A stretch of 64,000 nucleotides of DNA from Photobacterium aphoticum (GCF_001029435.1 NZ_LDOV01000016.1:1-64000), one strand, 5' to 3'. Counted from the stretch's first letter, positions 9,118-17,932 are shown. Numbers and translations are program-made. Notes: a model not told the origin generated them from the letters alone.

Positions 9118-9145
9118 TATATAGAGACATAGGTCACATTAACAA
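9118..9145 (-). promoter_or_regulatory. Predicted sigma-70 promoter of nupC
   Basis: On the minus strand, TTGTTA (9145-9140) and TATATA (9123-9118) are separated by 16 bases, placing transcription start near 9111. A TGTGA half-site that could be half of a CRP site sits in the spacer just after the -35 box. CRP control of nucleoside uptake genes is common in enterobacteria and vibrios; here only one half-site is clear. Confidence 0.45.
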
Positions 9146-9301
9146 CCCCAAATTTCGATTTTTTTGTGATCATACTTCAATCGAACAAATATCCACCAAA
9201 CGTAAGGGGATGTTTCCAACTGTCAACCCGTTTACATTCCACGCTTTCAACCCATTAAATTAATTCATCCTCTTGCACGCAAACGTTTTCTTTGCTGGCA
9301 T

Positions 9302-9328
9302 AAAAAACGCAACCCGAAGGCTGCGTTT
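9302..9328 (-). terminator. Terminator of the kefGB operon
   Basis: On the minus strand AAACGCAGCC-TTCG-GGTTGCGTTT forms a 10-bp stem with a stable TTCG tetraloop and is followed by further T residues. It lies about 35 bases past the kefB stop. Confidence 0.85.
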
Positions 9329-9362
9329 AATGGTGAGTTTTGTTGTTTAAGTAACGCGCGAA

Positions 9363-11312
9363 TTAACTGTGTAAAGGATCATCGGTATCTTTTTGCAATT
9401 CCTCAATCACATCTGCATAGCCTTTCGGTGGTGGCGTCCAGCCCCGTTCGGATGAGGCTTGCTTACTGTGTCGCTCCGCTTTCATCTCTTCACTTAACGC
9501 TTCTTCCAGCTGAATAAACAGATCCCGATAGGTCGCGTTGAATTTGCTCTCTTCGGTATTATCCCGCCATGCCTGATACAGCATCTCTTTACTGCGCGCT
9601 TCGGTTTCGACGAAGGTTTCACGTAACTGTTCAGCGCGGAATGGGTGAATGCCCAAATCTTTCAACGCTTGTGTCCCCAATGTGAGTGCTGAGTGATAGG
9701 TCTCACTGATCATGTAATCCGCCCCCGCATGACGCAGCGCATAATGATGGCCTCGGTCATACGCACGGGCTAAGATACGCACTTTCGGGTACATGTGTTT
9801 CACATACTGCACTAACTCGACAGCGCGCTCCGGATCATCAATCGCGACCACCAGCAATTTGGCCTCTTCAATCCCGGCGGTATGCAGCAAATCCGGTCGG
9901 GTGGCATCACCAAAATAGCTCTTGATGCGAATCGCCCGCATGTTTTCAATTTGACCGGCTTCATGGTCAAGCACGACAGTCTTTACGCCATTGGCCACCA
10001 GCAAACGGTTCACGATTTGGCCGAAACGCCCGATACCGGCAATGATCACCGAACCGGTTTCATCAATGGTGTCTGCTTCACGATCGTTGGCTTTATCCTG
10101 AAAACGCGGTAGCACGACTTTATCAAAGAAGATAAACAGCCCCGGCGTCAGGAACATAGAAATCGCAACGACTAGCGCCAAAATCTGTGCGAGATCAGCA
10201 GGCAATACGTGATTTTGTGTTGAGTAGCTCAATAACACGAAACCAAACTCACCAGCCTGCGCCAAGCTCAGCGTCAACAAATAGCGATCCGAGCCTTTGA
10301 CGCGGAAAATCAACGCCAGCACAAACAGCACAATCGCTTTAATGAGCATGACGCCCAGTGTCAGGCCAAGTACCGTCAGCAGGTTGTCAAACAGTACCGA
10401 GAAATCAATCCCCGCGCCGACCGTAATAAAGAACAGCCCTAACAGCAGCCCTTTGAATGGCTCAATGTTGGATTCCAGTTCATGGCGGAACTCACTGTTC
10501 GCCAGTACCACACCGGCCAAAAACGTACCCAGTGCCGGCGATAATCCGACTAAACTCATTAACGCCGCAATCCCGATCACCAACATCAAAGCGGTGGCGG
10601 TGAAAATTTCACGTAAGCCTGATTCCGCCACAAAACGGAATAACGGACGACTCAAATAGTGGCCACCCACCACCACACAAGCAATCGCCGCGATCACCAC
10701 AATGGTATAGCCCCACCCCGGTAAACCGGCCACTAAGCTGAGTTCTTCATGATGCTCAGCGGCCTGTTGCGCCAATTGTTGCGCTTGTTGCACCAATTCC
10801 GGCAGCGCCAACAACGGGATCAACGCCAGCATCGGGATCACGGCAATATCTTGGAATAACAACACCGAAAACGCATTACGGCCGCCTTCGGTTTTTGCCA
10901 GCCCTTTTTCATTGAAGGTTTGCAGCACAATCGCCGTCGATGACAGGGAGAAAATCAAACCGACTGCTAAGGCCACCGTCCAACCGACACCAAATGCAAT
11001 GGCAATACCCATGACAATGGCAGTGGTCAAACCCACCTGTAAGCCGCCAAGACCCAACAGGCGATGACGCATGTCCCATAACATGCGCGGTTCCAGTTCC
11101 AGGCCGACAAGGAACAGCATCATGACCACGCCAAATTCCGCAAAGTGCTGAATAGCTAAGGTCTCTGCGCCCACTAAACCGACAACCGGGCCAATCACCA
11201 CACCGGCAATCAAATAGCCCAGTACCGAGCCAAGGCCCAAGCGTTTGGCAATCGGCACTGCGATTACCGCCGCACACAAATAGATAAAGGCTTGGATAAA
11301 GTAGCTGGTCAT
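9363..11312 (-). CDS. kefB: Glutathione-regulated potassium efflux antiporter, KefB type
   Basis: A 649-residue CPA2-family K+/H+ antiporter. The N-terminal 390 residues form about 12 membrane segments with the family motifs GSVLGYLIAGVVIGP, LFLVGLELEPRMLW, SLSSTAIVLQTFNEKGL, LFQDIAVIPMLAL and SPALGTFLAGVVLANSEFRHEL. A cytoplasmic RCK/TrkA-N domain follows from about residue 410, with a GIGRFGQIVNRLL nucleotide-binding turn and the GDATRPDLL motif. The tail is charged. KefB-type proteins release K+ and acidify the cell when electrophiles form glutathione adducts. It overlaps the upstream ancillary oxidoreductase gene by four bases (ATGA), which favours KefB over KefC. It is somewhat longer than the enterobacterial protein at its C-terminus. 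Confidence 0.88.
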   Translation of the reverse strand: MTSYFIQAFIYLCAAVIAVPIAKRLGLGSVLGYLIAGVVIGPVVGLVGAETLAIQHFAEFGVVMMLFLVGLELEPRMLWDMRHRLLGLGGLQVGLTTAIVMGIAIAFGVGWTVALAVGLIFSLSSTAIVLQTFNEKGLAKTEGGRNAFSVLLFQDIAVIPMLALIPLLALPELVQQAQQLAQQAAEHHEELSLVAGLPGWGYTIVVIAAIACVVVGGHYLSRPLFRFVAESGLREIFTATALMLVIGIAALMSLVGLSPALGTFLAGVVLANSEFRHELESNIEPFKGLLLGLFFITVGAGIDFSVLFDNLLTVLGLTLGVMLIKAIVLFVLALIFRVKGSDRYLLTLSLAQAGEFGFVLLSYSTQNHVLPADLAQILALVVAISMFLTPGLFIFFDKVVLPRFQDKANDREADTIDETGSVIIAGIGRFGQIVNRLLVANGVKTVVLDHEAGQIENMRAIRIKSYFGDATRPDLLHTAGIEEAKLLVVAIDDPERAVELVQYVKHMYPKVRILARAYDRGHHYALRHAGADYMISETYHSALTLGTQALKDLGIHPFRAEQLRETFVETEARSKEMLYQAWRDNTEESKFNATYRDLFIQLEEALSEEMKAERHSKQASSERGWTPPPKGYADVIEELQKDTDDPLHS

Positions 11313-11932
11313 TGCGCCTCCCTGATCACTGAATCAAGATCTTTATTCAAAATGGCGACACGGCGAGCAGCATCGCGATCAATACGATCGGTTTTAACAG
11401 CACGCAGTAAACGCAGCCAATCGGCCACATGCGGTTCTACCCGCTTTTCCTCGACAGCCATACGGGCATTGAACAGGGCAAACGGCGCCCAAAATTCCAT
11501 ACCGGTCAAAATGGCGGTTTGCTCTAAAGGCTGCAGTAACTCTTTTAAGGTGTAATGGTTATACCCTTCCGCGCAATAAGCCGATTCAGGCCCACCAGCG
11601 GTTAAGGCACAGAAGAACGTTTTGCCATGTAACGCCGTGCCTTCACTGCCATAGGCAAAGCCGTACTCCAACACCAAGTCTTGCCATTCTTTCAAAATGG
11701 ACGGGGTGGAATACCAGTACAGCGGGAACATAAAGATAATCACATCGTGATCACGCAGGCGCTGCTGTTCACGATCGATATTGATACGAAACGTTGGGTA
11801 TTCGTGGTACAGATCCACCACGGTGATCCCTTCCAACTGCTGGGACGCTTTGAGTAGCGGAAAATTAACTTCAGAGCGGGCTGGTGAAGGGTGAGCAAAC
11901 AGGATCAGTATTTTATTTTTTATCCCCGACAT
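11309..11932 (-). CDS. kefG: KefG-type NAD(P)H oxidoreductase, KefB ancillary subunit
   Basis: A 207-residue flavodoxin-like quinone reductase of the KefF/KefG/MdaB type. The N-terminal strand KILILFAHPSPARSEVN and the loop FMFPLYWYSTPSILKEW are characteristic, as is the C-terminal FWAPFALFNAR segment. KefG binds KefB on the cytoplasmic face and is needed for full efflux activity. Translation begins at 11932 after an AAGGAAG ribosome site; the upstream extension to 11977 is not needed. The gene ends in an ATGA overlap with kefB, so the two are coupled. Confidence 0.85.
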   Translation of the reverse strand: MSGIKNKILILFAHPSPARSEVNFPLLKASQQLEGITVVDLYHEYPTFRINIDREQQRLRDHDVIIFMFPLYWYSTPSILKEWQDLVLEYGFAYGSEGTALHGKTFFCALTAGGPESAYCAEGYNHYTLKELLQPLEQTAILTGMEFWAPFALFNARMAVEEKRVEPHVADWLRLLRAVKTDRIDRDAARRVAILNKDLDSVIREAQ

Positions 11933-12042
11933 AATCTTCCTTTCGCGCAAAATAGTGCTCGGAACGAGCTGAAACAATGGGTTAGATTAAAGATTTTTAT
12001 GCTGTTATTCAAATTTACTCATACAAATCCTGTTGCATCACT

Positions 12043-12438
12043 TCATTCTAGCCCCGAGGTATTCCAGTACACATAAACAGATTCATGCACCAACTGAAAA
12101 ATCATCCCCGCATTGCCGAGCCCCGACAGGTGATATACCGGCCGACCGTGATGGTCTTGATATTGGCCGGGTTGGTTTTCAACAGGATAAAAATCATAGT
12201 AGACCCCATCAGCACGATCTAATGTGATGTAGCCTTGCCGCTGGGCAAAAACACAAAAATATTGCCCTGCGGGCTCTCGGGCACCGTTCGGATAAATATC
12301 ACATCGCACATCCACTGAATCGGCCCACACACTTGAGGCGATGCCTAGGCTGACAATCACACTCATCCATAACCCGATATAAAGGCGCATTCGTCGATAC
12401 CACAAGCGCCGAATGCCACGCAACTGATACGTTGACAT
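12043..12438 (-). CDS. Secreted protein of unknown function
   Basis: About 131 residues with an N-terminal export signal: basic residues, then a hydrophobic core (LYIGLWMSVIVSLGIASSVWA), with likely cleavage before DSVDVRC. The mature part of about 90 residues is rich in Tyr, Gly and Asp and has two Cys (VRCDIYPNG and QYFCVFAQ) that may pair in the periplasm. The start at 12438 follows a GGAGAG ribosome site. It lies next to and divergent from another secreted-protein gene. I recognise no domain. Confidence 0.65.
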   Translation of the reverse strand: MSTYQLRGIRRLWYRRMRLYIGLWMSVIVSLGIASSVWADSVDVRCDIYPNGAREPAGQYFCVFAQRQGYITLDRADGVYYDFYPVENQPGQYQDHHGRPVYHLSGLGNAGMIFQLVHESVYVYWNTSGLE

Positions 12439-12591
12439 CTCGCTTCTCTCCTCACCTTTCAACTCGTTAAAGTGTATACCTAAACGCGCAGGCCTGTGCC
12501 TTTCCGGCCGGAACGTGACACCACATCATGGAGGTTGGCACATCATGATGCTGCTGCCTGCGCAAGAGAGAAAATGAAAGGAAGGAGACAA

Positions 12592-13281
12592 GTGAAGGAG
12601 AGAAGAATTACTCGCACATCGCGTAGCAATACGGTAGGTTGGCTTCAATTAATAACAATGTTAACAGTAACAATGACAAATACCTTCCCGCTCAACATGT
12701 TATCACGGACAGCAACTCACCTTCGCACACGACTAACGGCCTATACACGGGTTTTGCTGGTTATCACAGGACTTAGCAGCAGCTATGCCCATGCCGTGCC
12801 ACAACTCACTGAAGGCAAACTGCTCAACTTTACAGATACTTACGGTAACGTGACGCTCCGTAATATGGGGGATATACGCCTGCCTGATCCCTTTACGGTC
12901 AAAGGAAACCTGAACCTGGAAAACAGTCGTATCACCCAACTGCCGCAACAGCTGACAGTGCAAGGGAATCTCAACCTCGCTTACAGCGATATCACCATGC
13001 TACCGCTCCAAATTCATGTTGAGGGATACATTAACTTAGCGAACTCCGACATCACCGCCATCAACAACGGTTTACAGGTCAAAGGCGATTTAAGTTTAAT
13101 GGGCACAAAAATAAAAACACTACCGCCCTACCTTTACGTCGGTGGCCATCTTTATCTGGCCAATACGGCTATTACTGCCTTGCCAGATTATTTAGTCGTT
13201 GAGGGAAACGTTTACTTAGGGGGATCGCCTGTCACGCACTTTCCGGCGACGATGGAAGTAAAAGGAAATATATACCGCTGA
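12592..13281 (+). CDS. Secreted LRR-like repeat protein
   Basis: The C-terminal half is six to seven copies of a 20-residue repeat, consensus xxLxVxGxLxLxxSxITxLP, from about 12890 to the end, ending in VEVKGNIYR-like sequence without a cap. The spacing fits the short bacterial type of leucine-rich repeat, or a related solenoid. A hydrophobic signal (RVLLVITGLSSSYAHA) ends just before the mature part, so the protein is exported. The start is uncertain: GTG at 12592 has a strong AAGGAAGGAG ribosome site, but ATG codons at 12574, 12658, 12673 and 12697 are alternatives, and the last gives the most normal signal peptide. Function unknown; repeats of this kind often bind proteins. Confidence 0.65.
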   Translation: MKERRITRTSRSNTVGWLQLITMLTVTMTNTFPLNMLSRTATHLRTRLTAYTRVLLVITGLSSSYAHAVPQLTEGKLLNFTDTYGNVTLRNMGDIRLPDPFTVKGNLNLENSRITQLPQQLTVQGNLNLAYSDITMLPLQIHVEGYINLANSDITAINNGLQVKGDLSLMGTKIKTLPPYLYVGGHLYLANTAITALPDYLVVEGNVYLGGSPVTHFPATMEVKGNIYR

Positions 13282-13440
13282 CGTTTTCACATAAAGCAAA
13301 TAAGTGAAGCATTCACGCCAAAGGAAAACGTTTGCGTAAAGGTGAAATAAAAATAATGCGGTGCGTTTTATTGATAACGTTGGACAACGAATAAAATAAT
13401 TGAGTAATTAAATAATTTTTTGAAGGGAAAAAAGAATATC

Positions 13441-13483
13441 GCCAGAAACATTGGATCACTGCATGTTTCTGGCTTCTTTTTTT
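13441..13483 (+). terminator. Strong rho-independent terminator
   Basis: A perfect 11-bp stem (GCCAGAAACAT with ATGTTTCTGGC) is followed by TTC and seven T residues. It lies 160 bases past the LRR-like gene, so it ends either that transcript or a short unannotated RNA from the AT-rich stretch 13282-13440. Confidence 0.85.
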
Positions 13484-13577
13484 AATGTAACTTGTGAAGG
13501 TCGATGTGGACTGTAAATAACAAATTAAATTTTACAGCTTACAAATCATTAAGATAGCGAATGCGCTTCTTGTGAGA

Positions 13578-13652
13578 TTACTTAGATTTGTTTTTTAGAC
13601 TATTTGTCTGTGATTGATGATAGAACCACTGACGACGGTTACGATTAGCCAT
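13578..13652 (-). CDS. Candidate 24-residue basic small protein
   Basis: A short reading frame encodes MANRNRRQWFYHQ followed by a polar, Lys-rich tail, 24 residues in all and strongly basic. An AGAGG ribosome site lies eight bases before the ATG, which is the main support. It stands alone in a gene-poor stretch. No homologue is recognised and its size makes chance occurrence possible. Confidence 0.35.
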   Translation of the reverse strand: MANRNRRQWFYHQSQTNSLKNKSK

Positions 13653-14245
13653 AATACACCTCTCATTTTTCCAAAACGAGTAAGGTTGATATTTCAATAA
13701 ATAATACCGTTCTTACTCTTCCATACCATTCCACTTTACCTGTTCTGTTGTGACATCCTTATGACAAGCAGGTAAATATAAAATGTCATTACTCTCTGAG
13801 CTAAAAATCATAAACGACACCATTTCTCATGTGTGCTTTTCATCTATGAAGGACTCAGGAGTTAGAGAACTGTGATAAGCAGGAGGGTGAAATCGAAATG
13901 ACCTTAAGTTGTGAGTTAAGGGTTCCAGCAGGAAAAATTTCACCTCTAAATTGCAATCAACAGTTTCAAATATAAAAGCCCCATGACACTTTGGCAATAC
14001 TCCTTTTGCCTTTTTTTTGTGACCATGCTCATTTAATTCAATCAAAATGGACAATATTTCACGCTATCGTATTGATAACATACCCATTTAGAAATATTGC
14101 GCCTCCGATAAAAAAATAATGCCAAAAGCGATTTTTGACACTTTAATGACATGCCAAAATGCGATTTTCATGCCTTCCATCGCCAAAATTGACAGCTTGC
14201 ACCTAACTGATAGCCTTAGTATTAACCCCGTTAGAGGTAACGATC
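13653..14245. other. Gene-poor AT-rich stretch
   Basis: About 590 AT-rich bases with no supported gene. A minus-strand frame at 13827-14054 opens only with TTG and has no ribosome site. The promoter of the START-like gene downstream is expected here, but I cannot place it securely. Confidence 0.4.
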
Positions 14246-14698
14246 ATGAGCATGCATTCGATCACCTTGGAGCAAACGGCCAACGTCCCCAAAACACTTC
14301 TGTTTCAACTCTTGGCCGATCACGATAATCTCGACCGTTTTTTTGGCGGACGCTCAACATTGCTGCGCCCCGGCAAACCTGAAACCAACGGCATTGGTGC
14401 CATCAGAGAGCTGTCTGACGGCTTCTTTTCGATGCAAGAACAAGTGATCGATTACAAAGAGAATGAACACCTCCATTACAAAGTCATTCATGGCGGGCCC
14501 GTTAAAGAGCATGGCGGATGGATCAAATTTCAAAGCCTGAGTGCCGAACACAGTCTGATCCACTATCGCATCAATTTCAGCCCTAAAGTGACGGGCACAG
14601 GTTGGCTGGTGCACTATTTTATGAAACGTAAAATTCAACGCGCCTTGCTCAACGTCGCCACTTACAGCGAGTCTCACTGGCACTCAGCCTCGCTGTAA
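14246..14698 (+). CDS. SRPBCC (START-like) family protein
   Basis: A 150-residue cytoplasmic protein with the pattern of the polyketide cyclase/START-like superfamily: an N-terminal strand, then NVPKTLLFQLLADHDNLDRFFGG (the helix that opens the pocket), a run of beta strands, and a C-terminal amphipathic helix with VHYFMKRKIQRALLN. Such proteins bind hydrophobic ligands; the ligand is unknown. An AGAGG ribosome site precedes the ATG at eight bases. It appears monocistronic. Confidence 0.75.
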   Translation: MSMHSITLEQTANVPKTLLFQLLADHDNLDRFFGGRSTLLRPGKPETNGIGAIRELSDGFFSMQEQVIDYKENEHLHYKVIHGGPVKEHGGWIKFQSLSAEHSLIHYRINFSPKVTGTGWLVHYFMKRKIQRALLNVATYSESHWHSASL

Positions 14699-14912
14699 CG
14701 TGACGGCGATCGCCCGTGATAAGTCGCTATCGTGCTGTTACGCAATAGTAACAAAGCCTAATCAACCATGACATTGGCACATTCTTTGTTATCTGCGGTT
14801 AAAATTTCACCTGTAATTTGATCTAATCGATAGTCATTCACATCGTTCGATCTTTACTATGGAGATAAACGCTTCATTTATCTTCTTTTACAGTGGCATT
14901 AAAGGAAACCGT

Positions 14913-15485
14913 ATGACACAACATCAGCCGTTATTGACCACCCCCCGTTTAATACTCCGCCCTTTCCAGTTGTCTGATGCCAATAAGGTGCAGCAAATGG
15001 CCGGTGAAGCGCAGATCGCCAATGGCACCATCAACATTCCGCACCCTTATACCGATGGCATGGCAGGTCAATGGATTGGCAAAGTACTGGCTGACTGGCA
15101 ACGTGGGCACTCTGCCATATATGCCATTACGCTCAAATCAACGTATCAATTAATTGGATGTGTCGGCCTACACAATATCGCCGATGGTAAAGCACAGTTA
15201 GGCTATTGGATTGGTGTCCCATTTTGGGGCAAGGGCTACTGCACTGAAGCGGCGACACGCATGACAGAATACGGCTTCAAACGACTTCAGTTAGCGCGCA
15301 TTTATGGTCAGCACTACAGTCAGGAAACACAATCCGGAAAGGTAATGCAGAAAATCGGGATGCGTCATGTGATGACCAAGAATGATGCGATTCGGGTTGA
15401 TCGTGTCTCTGTGGATCTCGAATACTATGAAATGACCTGTCCGGAAGCATCAACACTGGAAGAAACCACGCCAGTCCTCTCATAA
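14913..15485 (+). CDS. GNAT family N-acetyltransferase, RimJ/RimL type
   Basis: A 190-residue acetyl-CoA-dependent acetyltransferase of the Acetyltransf_3 subgroup. Typical features are TPRLILRPFQLSDANKVQQM at the N-terminus, IGCVGLHNIADGKAQLGYWIG and the acetyl-CoA loop PFWGKGYCTEAATRMTEYGF near residues 108-125. RimJ/RimL relatives modify ribosomal protein N-termini, but many members act on other amines, so the substrate is open. The start at 14913 follows AAAGGAAA; the earlier frame opening at 14859 adds an unlikely segment. A terminator follows within ten bases. Confidence 0.8.
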   Translation: MTQHQPLLTTPRLILRPFQLSDANKVQQMAGEAQIANGTINIPHPYTDGMAGQWIGKVLADWQRGHSAIYAITLKSTYQLIGCVGLHNIADGKAQLGYWIGVPFWGKGYCTEAATRMTEYGFKRLQLARIYGQHYSQETQSGKVMQKIGMRHVMTKNDAIRVDRVSVDLEYYEMTCPEASTLEETTPVLS

Positions 15486-15488
15486 AAT

Positions 15489-15515
15489 CCGCCCCGATTT
15501 TCGGCGGGGCTTTTT
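15489..15515 (+). terminator. Rho-independent terminator
   Basis: GCCCCG pairs with CGGGGC around an AT-rich loop and is followed by five T residues, directly after the acetyltransferase stop codon. Confidence 0.8.
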
Positions 15516-15542
15516 ACTGGCTCTGACGGCATGGCGTTCAAC

Positions 15543-16034
15543 TTAACCTTTGATGCGCGCCATGTGATAGACATCCACGTATTCGCCATCTCTGAATGCA
15601 TAATGTCTGGCCGTGCCTTCTATCTGAAAGCCGTGCTTTTCATACAAAGCCACCCCTGCGGCATTGTCGGTATACACACTGAGCTCAATACGCGTCACCG
15701 CTAACCAGTTCTCTGCCAAATCAATCATGGCGGCCAATAGCTGTGAACCGATCCCTTTACCGTGATGATCATCATGCACTGCCATCCCAATATTGGCGAC
15801 ATGGCGACGGCGCGGATGCTGCTCTACACTCAACCCCGCATTACCGACAATTTGCCCGTCATGCTCTGCCACCAAACTGAATTGGGTATTATCGCCCCCT
15901 TCTACTCGTGCCATCCACTGTGGCAAAGAAGGAAACGGTAATTGCAATGTCCCACTGTAAGCCGCCTTGCCGCTGTACAAGGCTTGTAACGCCGCTGCAT
16001 CAGCCGGCTCTGAACGCCTGATCACTATCTCCAT
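15543..16034 (-). CDS. yhhY: GNAT N-acetyltransferase, YhhY-like
   Basis: A 163-residue GNAT enzyme that resembles Escherichia coli YhhY along its length: IVIRRSEPADAAALQALY, TLQLPFPSLPQWMARVEG, SVEQHPRRRHVANIGMAVHD, the acetyl-CoA loop GKGIGSQLLAAMIDLAENWL, the RIELSVYTDNAAGVALYEKH block and the end GEYVDVYHMARIKG. YhhY-type enzymes acetylate some amino acids and related compounds, possibly in detoxification. It converges with the other acetyltransferase but is not closely related to it. The ATG at 16034 is the natural start; a GGAGG-like sequence (AGGAGGAAAGCG) precedes it. Confidence 0.85.
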   Translation of the reverse strand: MEIVIRRSEPADAAALQALYSGKAAYSGTLQLPFPSLPQWMARVEGGDNTQFSLVAEHDGQIVGNAGLSVEQHPRRRHVANIGMAVHDDHHGKGIGSQLLAAMIDLAENWLAVTRIELSVYTDNAAGVALYEKHGFQIEGTARHYAFRDGEYVDVYHMARIKG

Positions 16035-16078
16035 TTTACGCTTTCCTCCTCTCAGACCAACAACGGCCCACTATGCAT

Positions 16079-16216
16079 ATGACCGATTCATTCAACAATG
16101 ATGTTGCAACGCCCCAAGAATATACACAACTGATTTATAAGATTCATCGGGACTATCGCTTTATTTATAATTTAAAAAATAACCGTCTCTTTCCTCCGCC
16201 CGATGCGCCTCTCTAA
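16079..16216 (+). CDS. Candidate 45-residue small protein
   Basis: An open frame begins MTDSFNNDVATPQEYTQLI and continues with a Tyr-, Lys- and Arg-rich middle and a Pro-rich end, 45 residues in all. An in-frame ATG six bases earlier (16073) is an alternative. Amino-acid composition looks protein-like and the stop precedes an AT-rich stretch, but there is no clear ribosome site. It lies in the 640-base gap between yhhY and the next secreted-protein gene; nothing else in that gap is supported. Confidence 0.3.
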   Translation: MTDSFNNDVATPQEYTQLIYKIHRDYRFIYNLKNNRLFPPPDAPL

Positions 16217-16673
16217 CCATGTTATTCCCTGATTCAAAGCCCATTACGCAACCTATAGACGCCACATCGGCACCACATACTCAGCACCACAAAAGAAGAT
16301 TTTTAACGCATATTCATGTGGTTGAATTCAAAAAAAACAATAAAAGCAGAATTTACCGCTGACTTAATCAGCCAATAGCTATACTAACAATGATCACTTT
16401 AAGGGAATGTAACGTATCTTTTGCGGGTATACCTGACACACAACACTGATAAACAGACACACATGCTCCGCGCCGATGCCGGACTCACACACTGTCCCAG
16501 ACAGTGAATGCAACACACTGAATAGAATACGCAAAATAAAAAATTGCGCCAATGTGTGAAAGATACGTACTCATCGCAGGTCTTATGTTGTGAATATGAC
16601 AAAAGCCTTCAACAAGGGAAAACCATAATAACGCTGATGAAAGCGATAAATGACAAGCAATGAGGTGAAGATT

Positions 16674-16982
16674 ATGTTGAACTTAAAAGTATTAACGACA
16701 ACAGCTGTTATCCTTATGTCCTCTTCTGCTTTTGCAGATATCCGTGTGGCTGACACACACAACGGCGCATGGGTCACCGTCACCGATAATGGCCAGCCAG
16801 CAGCCAATGCTACCGTTTCTGTGGCCAACGTGCCTCAACAACGTGGTACCTACAAAACAGATGAAAATGGTCGTGTATTTATCCCATTAACGCTAGAAAA
16901 CTCACGTTCAATCAAATACAAAGCCACGACCGAAGACGGTAAAAAATCGTCTCGTTTCGCTTTCCACTCAACCAACAAATAG
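16674..16982 (+). CDS. Small secreted protein with Ig/carboxypeptidase-regulatory-like fold
   Basis: A 102-residue product with a clear Sec signal (LKVLTTTAVILMSSSAFA, cleavage before DIRVAD). The mature 80 residues read as a short beta-sandwich: AWVTVTDNGQPAANATVSV followed by GTYKTDENGRVFIPL, a pattern seen in carboxypeptidase-regulatory-like and transthyretin-like modules. GAGGTGAAG precedes the ATG at 16674, which argues against the longer start at 16650. The role is unknown. A terminator lies 65 bases downstream. Confidence 0.7.
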   Translation: MLNLKVLTTTAVILMSSSAFADIRVADTHNGAWVTVTDNGQPAANATVSVANVPQQRGTYKTDENGRVFIPLTLENSRSIKYKATTEDGKKSSRFAFHSTNK

Positions 16983-17047
16983 TGGAAACATTGTCAGGAC
17001 CACTTGAACGACATGACTAATAAGCAGTAACTAGGTAAATGACATCA

Positions 17048-17078
17048 CAAGGCTCTCTGCGGAGGGCCTTGTTGCTTA
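17048..17078 (+). terminator. Terminator hairpin
   Basis: CAAGGCTCTC-TGCG-GAGGGCCTTG forms a 10-bp stem with one G-U pair followed by TTGCTTAT. It ends the small secreted-protein transcript; the T-run is weak. Confidence 0.6.
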
Positions 17079-17090
17079 TATCCTACGGAT

Positions 17091-17711
17091 TTATCGCTTT
17101 TTCGATACAGACGCATACGCATAATCCCGCCGATTCAGATCCCTCGCCAGCACCATTGCAAGGCCAATCACCTGCAGAAACAAAGCCAAATTGCGCATAC
17201 GCGAGATGGCCTCCATCTTACTGCCGTGTATCTCCACCAAACGCAGATTGTCGAGATACAACTGATCCACTTTATCTCTGAGGGTACGCTGAGCTGTATC
17301 CAGTTGCGTCATCACATCCGGCAAGGTCGCTAAACGCAGGCGGCTTGGCGGTTGCGCGATCCAATCGGATAAGCCTTTGATCAATTGCGCCTCCACCGGC
17401 GCAGGGATGACGTCACCCGCTCCATCACTGACCGTCAGCATGGTCATGATGTGCTCCCGCTTTCGCTCCAACGTTTCCACCTGCTGCCACACCACGCTGA
17501 TCAACTTGTCATTATTTTGCTGCTGTTGCACCAAGGTATTGGCTTGCTGCGTGGCATCATCAATGTAAAAATTTGTCATCAAAGCAGACACGATATTGAG
17601 CAATAATCCCAGCCCAACCACGACCCATGTCGGTAACCAACGACGCATTATTCGGCGTACTGTTCGTCGCATCGCTCGTTGCATCGTACGCTTCGTTCTT
17701 TCCTCAGCCAT
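17091..17711 (-). CDS. Membrane protein with a periplasmic helical domain, unknown
   Basis: A 206-residue protein: a very basic N-terminus (many Arg), a first membrane segment (WVVVGLGLLLNIVSALM, about residues 29-46), a long helical stretch rich in Gln and charged residues (about 47-175), and a second hydrophobic segment (LALFLQVIGLAMVLA, about 176-190) with a basic end. With both ends inside, the middle would be periplasmic, like the sensor part of chemotaxis receptors or kinases, but no HAMP or output domain follows. It lies divergent from ovoA. Function not assigned. Confidence 0.65.
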   Translation of the reverse strand: MAEERTKRTMQRAMRRTVRRIMRRWLPTWVVVGLGLLLNIVSALMTNFYIDDATQQANTLVQQQQNNDKLISVVWQQVETLERKREHIMTMLTVSDGAGDVIPAPVEAQLIKGLSDWIAQPPSRLRLATLPDVMTQLDTAQRTLRDKVDQLYLDNLRLVEIHGSKMEAISRMRNLALFLQVIGLAMVLARDLNRRDYAYASVSKKR

Positions 17712-17932
17712 ACCGCATCATTACCTTACTTTTCATTCCCCATTCATGAGTATGGCAAAAGGTGTGCTGCCTGACGTCACCCTGTCACGTCTTCTTTGAA
17801 GCCTATTACTTCGCTCCTTCTCCCTTGCCGAGACCGCTGTACAGCGCATTGATACTTTTTTGTCGTACATTCGTACTAGGCTTAAAACATAATGCTTTTT
17901 GACCGACGCGAAATCATAAGGAATGCTATTCA

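Noticed and set aside
13827..14054. Minus-strand frame of 75 residues
   Set aside because: Only a TTG start without a ribosome site; no recognisable domain.
16399..16602. Minus-strand frame of 67 residues rich in Cys
   Set aside because: No ribosome site, odd composition, no neighbour or domain support.
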